A DNA stretch of 64,000 nt from an uncultured Candidatus Saccharibacteria bacterium (GCA_948288625.1 CAOHYA010000001.1:62001-126000), one strand, 5' to 3'. Positions 33,639 to 42,895 are shown, counted from the first letter of the stretch. The notes: a model not told the origin generated them from the sequence alone. Made by a program: numbers and translations.

Positions 33639-34241
33639 ATGGCAACAGATGAACAACCTAACTATTGGGAGCAAAACCCTGATAACCAGCCTTTGAGTGG
33701 CGAACAGCCACTTGGTACGAATGTTGAACCAGCCTCACCAACATCCGGTCAACCGCCGGTATTTGAAGATAGCCCTGATAATCCACCTATCACCTGGACT
33801 GCGCAAGAATATATCCATATCGATAAAACACCGGGGTGGTTTATCCTATTCGCACTCATCGTACTGGCACTTGTCGCGGTTGATATTTTCTTCTTGAAGT
33901 CATGGACTTTTTCGGTATTGGTAGTTGTCATGGCAATCGCGACAATTATCTATATTCGGCGACCACCTCGTACGCTGACCTACGCGCTTAGTCCCGCACA
34001 GGGCCTTTATGTAGGCGAACGTTTATATCATTTTGACGATTTTCGTGCTTTCGGCCTTATTCAAGACGGTGAAAACTATTCTATTATGCTGATACCTCGT
34101 AAGCGTTTCGCCCCGGGTGTATCGGTGTTCTTTCCAAAAGAAGCTGGTGAACGAATCGTGGATATTTTAGGCCAGCGTATGCCGATGGAAGAGCTGAAGC
34201 TTGATATTGTCGACCTCGTGGTTCGTAAACTTCGTCTTTAA
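33639..34241 (+). CDS. Two-helix membrane protein, unknown function
   Basis: The 200-residue protein has an acidic, Pro/Gln-rich cytoplasmic start (1-60), two membrane segments at about 66-86 and 91-107, and a C-terminal domain of about 90 residues beginning RRPPRTLTYALSPAQGLYVG that looks like a small beta-rich domain (PH-like by impression only). I do not recognise the family. It is a single gene between tRNA-Ser(GCT) and tRNA-Arg, from a leaderless-type promoter. Confidence 0.75.
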   Translation: MATDEQPNYWEQNPDNQPLSGEQPLGTNVEPASPTSGQPPVFEDSPDNPPITWTAQEYIHIDKTPGWFILFALIVLALVAVDIFFLKSWTFSVLVVVMAIATIIYIRRPPRTLTYALSPAQGLYVGERLYHFDDFRAFGLIQDGENYSIMLIPRKRFAPGVSVFFPKEAGERIVDILGQRMPMEELKLDIVDLVVRKLRL

Positions 34242-34383
34242 TATTTATCAACCCCTGCCAAAAGTAGATAAATACTGAGAATTGTGATACAATTTCATCT
34301 GTTCGTCTGAATTTTCAGGTGAAGGCACCTTCTAGTTACAAAGATGGAACCCGTTGTTCTTAAGACAACGAGTTCTATCGTAT

Positions 34384-34460
34384 GCACCTGTAGCTCAGCT
34401 GGATAGAGTGTCGGCTTGCGGAGCCGAAGGTCGTAGGTTCGAATCCTGCCAGGTGTACCA
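34384..34460 (+). tRNA. tRNA-Arg(GCG)
   Basis: The acceptor GCACCTG pairs with CAGGTGT (one G-U), the D-arm is AGCTCAGCTGGATAGAG, the anticodon stem TCGGC/GCCGA encloses TTGCGGA with anticodon GCG, T-arm TTCGAAT, discriminator A and encoded CCA. Most bacteria read CGN Arg codons with an ACG gene (inosine); a GCG anticodon is uncommon. Confidence 0.93.
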
Positions 34461-34472
34461 CGTAATTATTAA

Positions 34473-34504
34473 GAACTGTCCCTGTAAATAGAGGCAGTTT
34501 TTTA
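34473..34504 (+). terminator. Terminator after tRNA-Arg
   Basis: AACTGTCCCT pairs with AGAGGCAGTT with one mismatch and one wobble, followed by TTTTTA. Confidence 0.7.
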
Positions 34505-34514
34505 TTTGAAAAAT

Positions 34515-34559
34515 GAAAGTCCCTCCGAAGAGGGGCTTTCGCCACGCCTCTTCGGAGGG
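34515..34559. terminator. Two mutually exclusive hairpins behind the 34565 gene
   Basis: CCCTCCGAAGAGG at 34521-34533 pairs with CCTCTTCGGAGGG at 34547-34559. GAAAGTCCC at 34515-34523 can instead pair with GGGGCTTTC at 34532-34540. The longer form probably ends the minus-strand gene. Confidence 0.6.
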
Positions 34560-34564
34560 TGATG

Positions 34565-34912
34565 TCACCAGTCTTCGGTGATGATCTTATCTTCTACGAG
34601 TTTGCTCCGGAATCTAAATGGGTGTGCCCCGCCGTTGAGATCGACCTGAGCGCTACCCTCGCACCATCCCTCGTTTCTATTGAAGACGACACAGTCCGAA
34701 ATAAAAACTCTTTCGAAGCCATGAAGCTGGAATACGATACGTATTCTCCGAGCGCTTCCCTCTGAGCCTTTAGAAACAGGGCTTAGTTCCATCTCCATTT
34801 CCTTCCAAGGACTAGTTAAGTCAATTCCCGGAAGGAGCAAATGCTGTACTAGAATCGCACGAGTCATTTCGATTGCGAACATCGTGGAGGCTGTTATACG
34901 TAGGTCCGACAT
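34565..34912 (-). CDS. Orphan 115-residue protein, unknown function
   Basis: From ATG 34912, with AGGA nine bases upstream, the protein starts MSDLRITASTMFAIEMTRAI and has no signal peptide or membrane segment. It has a mixed alpha/beta look, with an amphipathic first helix and several beta-strand stretches (RRIRIVFQLHGFERVFISD). I do not recognise it. A longer frame to 35008 would run into the AT-rich promoter region and is rejected. It has its own promoter and a strong hairpin, like the other small orphans at 51104 and 55425. Confidence 0.65.
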   Translation of the reverse strand: MSDLRITASTMFAIEMTRAILVQHLLLPGIDLTSPWKEMEMELSPVSKGSEGSARRIRIVFQLHGFERVFISDCVVFNRNEGWCEGSAQVDLNGGAHPFRFRSKLVEDKIITEDW

Positions 34913-35077
34913 AATTAATCCTATCTCTTGGAGAAGGCCCTGTGCCCAGGGGATTAGCATCCGGCTAATACTTGAATATACTATATAATAAAATATATAT
35001 TTAATCAATATCTAAGTATTACCCATTCAGTACTCGGCTTTTGATATCGTCCAGTAGCGTGTAACAAGTAATCATAA

Positions 35078-35109
35078 AAAAACTACCTCTTTAGATTGAG
35101 GTAGTTTTT
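35078..35109 (-). terminator. Terminator of the 35128-35337 gene
   Basis: AAAAACTACCTC pairs with GAGGTAGTTTTT around TTTAGATT. It lies 18 bases after the gene's stop and has T-runs in both directions. Confidence 0.85.
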
Positions 35110-35127
35110 GATTTTGATACTAATGGA

Positions 35128-35337
35128 TTATTGCCCGGTTGTTGGCTGCACCTCTACGTCGGGGTTGTTTACGTTAATGGTATCTACTCCGCCACTCGCG
35201 CCATTAAACAAGTCCATTCCGCCGAAAAGGAAGAATAGAATAACGAGTAATAGTATAATTCCCAATCCAATTAGCCACCCGTTAGATGAGCGTCGGTCGC
35301 CCTCTACTACAACTGTTTCACGTTCTCGTTCTGCCAT
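35128..35337 (-). CDS. Small single-pass membrane protein
   Basis: The 69-residue protein has a charged cytoplasmic start (MAERERETVVVEGDRRSS), one strongly hydrophobic segment at about 20-40 and a short outer tail rich in Asn, Val and Asp. GGAGAACAT precedes the ATG. No family is recognised. It has its own terminator. It lies opposite another small membrane protein gene (35478-35702), and both have good ribosome binding sites. Confidence 0.72.
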   Translation of the reverse strand: MAERERETVVVEGDRRSSNGWLIGLGIILLLVILFFLFGGMDLFNGASGGVDTINVNNPDVEVQPTTGQ

Positions 35338-35477
35338 ATGTTCTCCTTTGAATCTTAATGTGTATTTCAGTATAAATTCATCATACTTTTTTTAACTGTA
35401 AAAATTATTACAGCAGAATACTAATGAAAGGAATATAAATAGTGGGGCAATATAGTTGACGAACGGAGGGTTTCATT

Positions 35478-35702
35478 ATGGCGGCAGACGATTATAACGA
35501 TAATAACAATAGTTTACATCACTTACGTCGAGATGTGCATGATGCACACACCAGCTCACAAGTTGCAAAAGTATTATCAATAATGGCCCTTATTGGTGCG
35601 ATAATTGCCCTGGCGGTAGCGATTTTCGCTCTCGATAAGGCAGGCGAAGCAGCCAGCAATGCTAACCGTGCAGTCGAAATGTCCGAACGCGCAAATTCTT
35701 AA
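35478..35702 (+). CDS. Small single-pass membrane protein with helical tail
   Basis: The 74-residue protein has a polar Asn/Asp/His-rich start, a membrane segment at about 31-51 (VLSIMALIGAIIALAVAIFA) and a tail that looks like a short coiled coil (DKAGEAASNANRAVEMSERA). GGAGG lies nine bases before ATG 35478. A short Ala/Glu-rich helix after a membrane anchor recalls small lipoprotein-like spacers, but no family is recognised. Confidence 0.7.
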   Translation: MAADDYNDNNNSLHHLRRDVHDAHTSSQVAKVLSIMALIGAIIALAVAIFALDKAGEAASNANRAVEMSERANS

Positions 35703-35723
35703 CGCTAACGCACTACTACTTTT

Positions 35724-35745
35724 TATCACCTCGAAAGAGGTGATA
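35724..35745 (+). terminator. Hairpin with GAAA tetraloop
   Basis: TATCACCTC, GAAA, GAGGTGATA form a perfect nine-base stem followed by TTTAT. It probably ends the 35478 gene. Confidence 0.7.
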
Positions 35746-35800
35746 TTTATTTGTAAAACTTAAATCTTCATCCACCACTGTCTGATATAATTACCTCATT

Positions 35801-35889
<89 letters not shown>

Positions 35890-35980
35890 ATTTGAAGATA
35901 TACACAATTCATTTGCTTAGTGGTATAAATAGAGCATAAGCATAAAGTAAGGCATACTTTGTCAAGAATCGGGGGTTCGT

Positions 35981-36835
35981 ATGGGATTTGGTAGTGGAGG
36001 AAGTGGCGGCGGAACGATAGCCGGCTCAAATGACGTAGCGTTAAACAATCCTTTAAACCAGGAAGTTCTAGCCTACAATTCCTCTACTTCTAAATGGTCG
36101 AACGCAGCGGGTATTTCCCAGGCTGCCCTTGATGCGAAAGCTCCGCTTGCCTCCCCTGCCTTTACCGGCACGCCAACCGGTATAACGAAAGCACATGTTG
36201 GTCTCGAAAACGTCGATAATACTACTGACGCCGCTAAACCGATTTCTACTGCCACCCAAACTGCTTTGACCGCTAAGCAAGATACTTCCGCAAAAGGCCA
36301 AGCAAGCGGCTATGCCTCTCTTGATAGCTCAATACTCGTACCTCGTGCACAACTGGGTTCTGGAATTGCGGATGCGACGACTGTCTTGTATGGTAATGGT
36401 ACATGGAGTACGCCTGCTTCCGCCCCCGTTCAATCGGTTGCTGGCAAGACCGGAATTGTCGCACTCGTAAAAGCTGACGTCGGTCTTGGAAACGTCGATA
36501 ACACAACCGATGCCGCAAAACCTGTTTCTACCGCCACCCAAACTGCTTTAAACGGAAAAGCGGCTGCCATACACGTTCATGCAGGTGCTGATATTACGAC
36601 CGGAACCATTGACGCAGCTCGCCTTCCAGCCGCAACAGACGTTATACCTGGAGTTGTCGAATTTGCTACAGCTGAAGAAGTTGCTGCAGGCACAGACAGT
36701 ACTCGCGCAGTCACTCCATTGGGTGTGAAGACCGCTATAACAACTGCTATACCTACCGTTGTATTTGTTAATACGCTAGCAAACATTCCTCCGGGAACTC
36801 CCGTTGATACACTCGTGGTAGTAAGGGCGGCGTAG
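35981..36835 (+). CDS. Phage tail-fibre-like repeat protein
   Basis: The 284-residue protein has a Gly-rich start (GFGSGGSGGGTIAGSND) and two copies of the tail-fibre motif VGLxNVDNTTDAAKPxSTAT at nucleotides 36197-36268 and 36479-36550. Between them is a typical fibre segment (GYASLDSSILVPRAQLG), and the end has GVVEFATAEEVAAGTDSTRA, common in phage and R-type fibre proteins. There is no signal peptide. GGGGG lies upstream of the ATG. The next gene starts in its stop codon (TAGTG), so the two are coupled. It may be a domesticated fibre for host attachment or a prophage remnant. Confidence 0.85.
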   Translation: MGFGSGGSGGGTIAGSNDVALNNPLNQEVLAYNSSTSKWSNAAGISQAALDAKAPLASPAFTGTPTGITKAHVGLENVDNTTDAAKPISTATQTALTAKQDTSAKGQASGYASLDSSILVPRAQLGSGIADATTVLYGNGTWSTPASAPVQSVAGKTGIVALVKADVGLGNVDNTTDAAKPVSTATQTALNGKAAAIHVHAGADITTGTIDAARLPAATDVIPGVVEFATAEEVAAGTDSTRAVTPLGVKTAITTAIPTVVFVNTLANIPPGTPVDTLVVVRAA

Positions 36836-39084
36836 TGGCCGCTCCGCAAGTCACAAGCTCGTTAGCTGTTCGTAGCACAAGTACTGCGCCTTCGGTTGAC
36901 ATCAGCTCGATTGCGAATGGTTCTTGGATGGTGATATCTGTGATGACATCATTCAACGAAACCGTGACGGCCCCTGGGTCATGGTCAGTATTGTCGGGTG
37001 CTCAGCTATCGGGCTCTCGTACCAATTATTTATTTGCCAAAATAAAGGAATCTACGGACGGACCAACGGTTCCGTTCACCAAATCTGGTTCGGGTACAGC
37101 AGCTTTCGGATTAGTCTGGGGAACGGGTGCTGGAGATATTACCGACTGGAAGGTGGGGGCAAGATGGATTCGTGCGAATAGCCTACAACCAACTGGTCAA
37201 CGGTTTGATAATATTGCGCCAAGTATTACTACGACGCTCAACGAAGAACTTGTGTTAGCCATATCGCATGAAGCAACGAATGCGAAAGCGGCGGCCATGG
37301 AGATTACGAACGTGCCTATTGCTGGTTGGACACAGCAATTATGGCTTGAGCAAGTAGCGGTTGGTGACCAGATCGAAACAATTTGGGTAGGCTCTAAAGA
37401 AATGGCCACCACCGGGGCATCGGGTGATGTTACCTTGACCTATAGTTCCGAACAAGATTCAAATGGTTGGGCAGTACAAATTGCTATTTCAGCGCCGGTA
37501 AATACCGGTGCGGCACCTACTCCTCAAGTCAAAGGAACACCCGTTAATATTATTGTTCCTAGTTTGCCAAGTACATTCTCTATTGGACGACCAAACGGAG
37601 TGTTGCCTGGAGATTACATCATCGTTGCCATTCGTATACAAAATGATAAAGCTACGCAACCCGTAGGTAGTGGATTCACAAGGCTTGGAGCGGCGTTTAT
37701 TCCTTCGCACGGTATCTCTCGTACGCATGGTTTGTATGGCCGGCCGGTACCAGATACGACAGCGGAACCTACGTCATATACTTTCTCGATAGATCCATCT
37801 GGTGGTCGCTTAGTGGCAAGCGCTTTTATCGTACGCGGGGTTGATCTAGCTAATCCTCTTGCTGGTTATTACAATAGTTACAATGGAACAGTATTAGGAA
37901 CAACAGGAAACCGAGTTGAAAGCTATCCTCTTGATGCCGCCCCTGCTTTAAGTATTTTCATGGGGAGTTCAGAGTTTGCGGCTGGTGCTTCCCATACCCC
38001 AACCGCACTGCCGGCTTCCTACGAAGAAATTGCGCAAGTCGTAACGTCTGCCGGTACGACAAGTTCACGTTCATACATGTGGTTAGGGCAACGGGAGGTT
38101 CTTCAAACACCCGTACCTGCTGCGGAAATAACATGGACTTCAACAACAAGCGGTGCCGCAGAAGGTATTGCCCTGAGAGGAACCAACGCTACTCCTCCTG
38201 ATCCTGCTGGTCTTGGCATCACCGCCGCAAACGGAGCCGGCAATCCTGTTAAGGTGTATTACACAACTGCCAGCGGCCCTCGAACACCAAGCGCCTTCAT
38301 ACCAATGAGAAGAGGTTTCAATACGGTCACCGAAGTACTTAATAAACAAGGAGCAACCTGGGCTCACCGTGGCGGTTCACTTAACTTTCCGGAAATGTCT
38401 CTCTATGCTTACACGCAGTCTGTCGCACGAGGATATGGAGTACTTGAAGTTTCATTAGCTCGCACGAGTGACGGTGTATGGTTTGGGTTACACGATCAAA
38501 CAACTGATCGTACCTCTGGCGGTAGTTATGGAAACGCTTCATCCCAAACTTGGGCACAAATTCAGACCCAGCAAAACACAGTTGGTGCCCAAGGTGCTCC
38601 TCAACCATACATGCGTTGGGAAGAACTGGTTGCTGCCTATGGAAGAACGCACGTTATTGTGGCCGACCCTAAATACGCACTGGGAAGTTACCGAACCGAG
38701 TTCCTCGATATGGTAGATAGAGACTTAGGGCCGACACGGGCGATTCTGAAGTATAGTGGGCCTGGTTCTGGTGCGGCCGCTTTCAGCAGTGCTGCCCAAG
38801 CAAGGGGTTACCAGACGTGGGGGTTCTTCTACGCATCCGATGCTTCAGTGGCCCAAGGCGGAAATGGCGCACTTCAAACCTGGGGCAACAGTTGGACGAT
38901 TCTTGGTATGGAATACAGTGCTTCTCAAGCGATTTGGGACGAAGCGCTCGCTTTCGGGAAACCTGTTATTGCCCATATCGTCCCCGACCAAGCCGGGTAT
39001 ATTTCAAGTATCGCCAAAGGTGCAACTGGAGTACAAGTAAGTGGCGTGGCAAACGTAAACCCCGTATCGTGGTGGACGTCATAG
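36835..39084 (+). CDS. Tail-type protein with two beta domains and a C-terminal GDPD domain
   Basis: The 749-residue protein starts at GTG 36835. Residues about 1-225 and 230-455 are two similar beta-rich domains (STAPSVDISSIANGSW, VPSLPSTFSIGRPNGVLPGD), as in minor tail proteins of actinobacterial phages. From about 500 there is a glycerophosphodiester phosphodiesterase-like domain: WAHRGGSLNFPEMS with His511, LEVSLARTSDGVWFGLHD with His553, and VIVADPKY. The canonical ExD metal motif reads E-V-S, so one ligand differs. Such domains can cut teichoic-acid-like glycerophosphate polymers. No signal peptide is seen. Confidence 0.83.
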   Translation: MAAPQVTSSLAVRSTSTAPSVDISSIANGSWMVISVMTSFNETVTAPGSWSVLSGAQLSGSRTNYLFAKIKESTDGPTVPFTKSGSGTAAFGLVWGTGAGDITDWKVGARWIRANSLQPTGQRFDNIAPSITTTLNEELVLAISHEATNAKAAAMEITNVPIAGWTQQLWLEQVAVGDQIETIWVGSKEMATTGASGDVTLTYSSEQDSNGWAVQIAISAPVNTGAAPTPQVKGTPVNIIVPSLPSTFSIGRPNGVLPGDYIIVAIRIQNDKATQPVGSGFTRLGAAFIPSHGISRTHGLYGRPVPDTTAEPTSYTFSIDPSGGRLVASAFIVRGVDLANPLAGYYNSYNGTVLGTTGNRVESYPLDAAPALSIFMGSSEFAAGASHTPTALPASYEEIAQVVTSAGTTSSRSYMWLGQREVLQTPVPAAEITWTSTTSGAAEGIALRGTNATPPDPAGLGITAANGAGNPVKVYYTTASGPRTPSAFIPMRRGFNTVTEVLNKQGATWAHRGGSLNFPEMSLYAYTQSVARGYGVLEVSLARTSDGVWFGLHDQTTDRTSGGSYGNASSQTWAQIQTQQNTVGAQGAPQPYMRWEELVAAYGRTHVIVADPKYALGSYRTEFLDMVDRDLGPTRAILKYSGPGSGAAAFSSAAQARGYQTWGFFYASDASVAQGGNGALQTWGNSWTILGMEYSASQAIWDEALAFGKPVIAHIVPDQAGYISSIAKGATGVQVSGVANVNPVSWWTS

Positions 39085-39096
39085 CCGTTACGGGAG

Positions 39097-39102
39097 TACT
39101 AT
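39097..39102 (+). promoter_or_regulatory. -10 hexamer of a leaderless promoter
   Basis: TACTAT ends six bases before ATG 39109, which places the first transcribed base on the start codon. Confidence 0.55.
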
Positions 39103-39108
39103 AGCCCT

Positions 39109-39498
39109 ATGGAAGACTCAATATTCACAAAAATCATCAAGGGTAAAATCCCTAGTCATAAAATTTACGAAGATGACAAAACACTCGCTTTTTTAAGTAT
39201 TTACCCGTCAGTAACTGGACATACCTTAATTATTCCAAAGCTCCAAGTTGAATCACTATGGGACTTACCGTCCGATGACTACCTTGCAGTTATGAGAACA
39301 GCTCAGAAAGTAGCTTTGCGGCTTCGCGAGGTATTAGGGGTTGAACGAGTCGGTGAAAAAGTAATCGGCCTCGATGTGCCGCATGCACATGTACATTTAG
39401 TCCCGTTTAACACCGCTGCTGAATATTATTCAAAAGAAACAAGCGACGAACCTGACCACGAGGCTCTTGCTTCAATTGCCGAACGACTCGCTTTTTAG
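39109..39498 (+). CDS. HIT family nucleotide-binding hydrolase
   Basis: The 129-residue protein has the family start IFTKIIKGKIPSHKIYEDD, GHTLIIPK and the HIT triad HAHVHLVPF near 88-96. Such proteins hydrolyse adenosine 5'-monophosphoramidate-like nucleotides. It is transcribed from a leaderless-type promoter and is followed one base later by rlmH. Confidence 0.92.
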   Translation: MEDSIFTKIIKGKIPSHKIYEDDKTLAFLSIYPSVTGHTLIIPKLQVESLWDLPSDDYLAVMRTAQKVALRLREVLGVERVGEKVIGLDVPHAHVHLVPFNTAAEYYSKETSDEPDHEALASIAERLAF

Positions 39499-39499
39499 T

Positions 39500-39958
39500 A
39501 TGCCTATTCACATAATTGCCGTCGGTAAAAAACATGAAAGCTGGGTAGGCGAAGGAATCGAACGCTACCAAAAGCGTTTAAAAGCACCCTATTTAGTAGA
39601 ATGGGTCCTTTTACCACATTCATCGCTCGAAGGCCTCAGCGCACGCCAGGAGGAGTCACGGCGCATGCTTTCTCGGCTAGATGCTTATGACTACATTGTA
39701 TTATTGGACGAGCGTGGAAAACTAATTAATTCCCCTGCTCTTTCGGAACTTTTAGAGAGCCGGTTAAACAGCTCACAAAAAATTGCCATTATCATTGGTG
39801 GTGCTTACGGGGTAACAGACGAAATTCGACGAAAAGCTAGCTTTACTTGGTCATTATCCCCTCTCGTATATCCTCATCAACTTGTACGTTTGATACTGAC
39901 CGAACAGCTCTACCGAGCTCAAGAAATTGCCCGCGGTGGTGCCTACCATCACGACTGA
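39500..39958 (+). CDS. rlmH: 23S rRNA pseudouridine1915 N3-methyltransferase RlmH
   Basis: From ATG 39500 the protein has 152 residues and matches RlmH: IHIIAVGKKHESWVGEGIERY at the start (cut: AVGKKHESWVGEGIERY), YIVLLDERGK, IIIGGAYGVTDEIRRKA as the SPOUT SAM-binding knot, and the end LYRAQEIARGGAYHHD. It methylates the pseudouridine at position 1915 of 23S rRNA. The frame extending to 39467 lies within the HIT gene and is not used. Its partner gene HIT shares the transcript. Confidence 0.95.
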   Translation: MPIHIIAVGKKHESWVGEGIERYQKRLKAPYLVEWVLLPHSSLEGLSARQEESRRMLSRLDAYDYIVLLDERGKLINSPALSELLESRLNSSQKIAIIIGGAYGVTDEIRRKASFTWSLSPLVYPHQLVRLILTEQLYRAQEIARGGAYHHD

Positions 39959-39961
39959 TAG

Positions 39962-39990
39962 TTGACATTTTATCAAGCTTATGCTACAGT
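39962..39990 (+). promoter_or_regulatory. Strong sigma-70-type promoter
   Basis: TTGACA at 39962-39967, a 17-base spacer and TACAGT at 39985-39990 with an upstream TG. It serves the 40005 gene. Confidence 0.8.
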
Positions 39991-40004
39991 GTTACTAATC
40001 AAAC

Positions 40005-40343
40005 ATGATTAAAACAAATATGCAAAAAGTAACGAATATAGCACCTATTATTTTCATTATCGCAGTTGTCACGGGCGTACTGGTACACGATATGCGTATC
40101 GATAAAGCGACAACCGTAGCCTTTGCGCTCCCAGCTATGTTAGCTACTTACGGTGCTGCCCATATGATAGGCGGCGGTGAACATATCCACGTTGAACGTG
40201 TATCTTTCTCGAATCAGTCACGAGTATTCCATTCAAGCTTACCGAAAGTAACACCTCGTGATAACGAGAACCGATACATCCAAGCTAAAAAATCTTTTGC
40301 CAATGGTGGTAACGACAATACTCAGCTGTGGCCTTCGGTGTAA
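40005..40343 (+). CDS. Small membrane protein, unknown function
   Basis: The 112-residue protein has two hydrophobic segments near 12-28 and 38-56, the second containing a Gly-rich end (MIGGGEHIHVE), and a polar outer or cytoplasmic tail. ATG 40020 (codon 6) is an alternative start. There is a very short leader of about 8 bases behind a strong promoter. I do not recognise the family. It is convergent with valS, with only two bases between the stops. Confidence 0.7.
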   Translation: MIKTNMQKVTNIAPIIFIIAVVTGVLVHDMRIDKATTVAFALPAMLATYGAAHMIGGGEHIHVERVSFSNQSRVFHSSLPKVTPRDNENRYIQAKKSFANGGNDNTQLWPSV

Positions 40344-40345
40344 GC

Positions 40346-42895
40346 CTACTTAAGCACTTCAAGTTCATGTTGCAAGCGTTCGATGAGCGCTTGCTTTTCT
40401 ATCTGTTGCTTTTTACTTTCTTCTACCAAGGCGGCCGGGGCTTTTGAAATGTACCCTTCGTTCGACAACCGTCCGGTTAACACCTGGAGTTCTTTATGGG
40501 TGGCTGCTAGCCGTGCCTCTAAATTAGTTTGGTGCTCGGCTAAAGTTTCAGCTGATACATCAAGCCAGGCATCGCGGCCAGTCAAGGCTAAACGAAGGCC
40601 GCGAGCTTGATCGGTTTTCTGAATATGCTTTAACTTAGCCAGGCGGGTAATCAAATCGGCATTGTCATCAATAAGGCTGTCGTTTTCATACAGTAAGCCA
40701 TACCGTTCGTTACCCGGAAGTGAGGTCGCAACGAAGCGAGCTTCGGCGACTAATTGTTGTACTTGCCCAAATTCGGCAGCGGCAATTTCGTTGTATGGTA
40801 ATATTTGAGGCCAGCTTTCACTGATGAGCAGACTATTATGCCATGGGAGTGTCTGCCAAATAGTTTCGGTCACGAAAGGCGCGAACGGATGGGCAAGCTT
40901 CAGTGAAGTATCAAGCACCCATACCAGCAAGTCGAGGTTATCTTGGTTCTTTGAAGCCTCGACATACCAATCGGCAACGCTATCCCAAATAGCATGGTAT
41001 ATACTCTCCCCCGCTTCAGCAAAGCGATACGAATTTAATGATCGATCGATGTTTTCTTTAGCGGTGGTAAGTTCACTAACAATCCAGTGATCGGCCAGCG
41101 TACGAACTTCTGGCGCTTTTGGTTGATAATTCTCACCTACTCTATTTTCAATAAAGCGAGCAATGTTCCATAACTTATTACAGAAATTACGGCCAGCGAC
41201 AACACGGTCAACGCTGAAGGCTTGGTTCTGACCCGGGCTACGGCTTGCAATCAGACCAAGGCGAAGAGCGTCGGAACCGTACTCGGTAACGAGTTCCATC
41301 GGGTTAATAACGTTACCCTTACTTTTGCTCATCTTTTGACTATGCTCGTCAAGCACCATACCGTGGAGATATACGTCCTTAAATGGTACTTGGTTCGTAG
41401 TATAGAGACCAAGCATGATCATACGGGCAATCCAGCGATCTAATAGATCGGTACCAGTTTCCATGATGTTTGTGGGATAGAAGCGCGATAAGTCACCGTT
41501 ATTCAAAAAATCAGTGGTGATAAATGGCCATTGGCCGCTACTGAACCATGTATCGAAGGTATCTTCTTCCCGACGATATGTTTTGCCTTCGACAACTATT
41601 GTTTTTTCGTCAACAGTTTCATTAAATATCCAGTCATTTTCATCATCGACATTCTGGAATGCAGGAATTGGGATACCCCAAGGGATTTGACGCGAAAGGT
41701 TCCAGTCATGAATGTTTTTTAGGTACTGTGTCAAAATGTTTTTGCGCCCGGCTGGGTAAAACGTAATGTCACCTCGATCAATCACTTCAAGCGCTTTTTC
41801 GGCAAGAGGTTTCATGTTTAGGAACCACTGCTCTTTTATGAGTGGTTGAATAGGTAAACCACTCTTATAGTCATAGCCTACGCTATGTTCGATCGTTTCT
41901 TCTTTTCGAATAAGTTCTTCTGCTTGTAAAGCGGCTAACGTGCGTTTACGAGCGAGTTCCACATCGAGCCCCCGGAACTGTTCCGGTACGTTCATCATGG
42001 TGCCATCGAAATCAATGACCTGTAGACGAGGAAGGTCATGCCGCTTCCCTACTTCAAAGTCATTCGGGTCGTGAGCAGGAGTAATTTTAACTGCACCCGT
42101 ACCAAAGTTTTGATCGACGTATTCGTCTGCGATAACGGGTATTTCACGACCGGTTAACGGCAGCATTACGCGTGAACCAATAAAGTCCTTGTAACGAGGA
42201 TCTTCTGGATGGACGGCGACTGCGGCATCTCCAAATAATGTTTCAGGACGGGTGGTAGCAATAACGATTTCGCCGATTTTATCGAGTAATGGGTACGCGA
42301 TGTGCCATAAAGTACCCTTTTCTGTTTTGTGGTCAACTTCAATATCGGCATAGCTTGTTTGATACTTCGTACTGTAATTAACGATGCGCTCACCTCGGTA
42401 TATAAGGCCTTCGTCCCACATTTTCTTAAAGGTTTGATATACGGTTTTGATTACTTTCTTATCAAGGGTAAATACGCCGTTATCCCACGATGCGCTGATA
42501 CCCAGGGCTCGTACTTGAAGCTCCATATTTCCTCGTTGTTGCTCGACGAAATCCCATACCTGGGAATACAATTGTTCACGTGAAAAGTCGAAACGGCTTT
42601 TGCCTTCTTTTTGTAACTGGCGTTCGTATACGACCCACGTTTCAAAGCCAGCATGATCTGCACCGGGAATATAAATCGTATCGCAGCCGTTCATTCGCTT
42701 ATAACGAACCAGAATATCTTTAAGGCCCATATCTAAGGCATGACCAAGGTGAAGATTGCCATTCGCATTTGGCGGCGGCATGACGGTGCTATAGGTTTCA
42801 CCTTCTCCGCTTGGATTAAAAGCACCGCTTCGTTCCCATAATGCATACACATTAGGCTCATATTCATTTGGTTCGTATGTTTTTGCTAATTTCAC
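40346..42895 (-). CDS. valS: Valyl-tRNA synthetase
   Basis: The protein has about 849 residues from GTG 42895, where the family start KLAKTYEPNEYEPNVYALWE begins; TTG 42910 is possible but adds five residues of no likeness. It has the HIGH motif PPPNANGNLHLGHALDM, the editing domain, KMSKSKGNVINP, the anticodon-binding domain and a C-terminal coiled-coil arm. It charges tRNA-Val. TATAAT at 42951-42946 gives a leader of about 45 bases and lies only 16 bases from the divergent -10 of the femX-like gene. Confidence 0.97.
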   Translation of the reverse strand: MKLAKTYEPNEYEPNVYALWERSGAFNPSGEGETYSTVMPPPNANGNLHLGHALDMGLKDILVRYKRMNGCDTIYIPGADHAGFETWVVYERQLQKEGKSRFDFSREQLYSQVWDFVEQQRGNMELQVRALGISASWDNGVFTLDKKVIKTVYQTFKKMWDEGLIYRGERIVNYSTKYQTSYADIEVDHKTEKGTLWHIAYPLLDKIGEIVIATTRPETLFGDAAVAVHPEDPRYKDFIGSRVMLPLTGREIPVIADEYVDQNFGTGAVKITPAHDPNDFEVGKRHDLPRLQVIDFDGTMMNVPEQFRGLDVELARKRTLAALQAEELIRKEETIEHSVGYDYKSGLPIQPLIKEQWFLNMKPLAEKALEVIDRGDITFYPAGRKNILTQYLKNIHDWNLSRQIPWGIPIPAFQNVDDENDWIFNETVDEKTIVVEGKTYRREEDTFDTWFSSGQWPFITTDFLNNGDLSRFYPTNIMETGTDLLDRWIARMIMLGLYTTNQVPFKDVYLHGMVLDEHSQKMSKSKGNVINPMELVTEYGSDALRLGLIASRSPGQNQAFSVDRVVAGRNFCNKLWNIARFIENRVGENYQPKAPEVRTLADHWIVSELTTAKENIDRSLNSYRFAEAGESIYHAIWDSVADWYVEASKNQDNLDLLVWVLDTSLKLAHPFAPFVTETIWQTLPWHNSLLISESWPQILPYNEIAAAEFGQVQQLVAEARFVATSLPGNERYGLLYENDSLIDDNADLITRLAKLKHIQKTDQARGLRLALTGRDAWLDVSAETLAEHQTNLEARLAATHKELQVLTGRLSNEGYISKAPAALVEESKKQQIEKQALIERLQHELEVLK

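Noticed and set aside
35981..39084. Complete prophage
   Set aside because: Only two tail-type genes are present; flanks are tRNA and housekeeping genes with no capsid, terminase, integrase or lysis genes.
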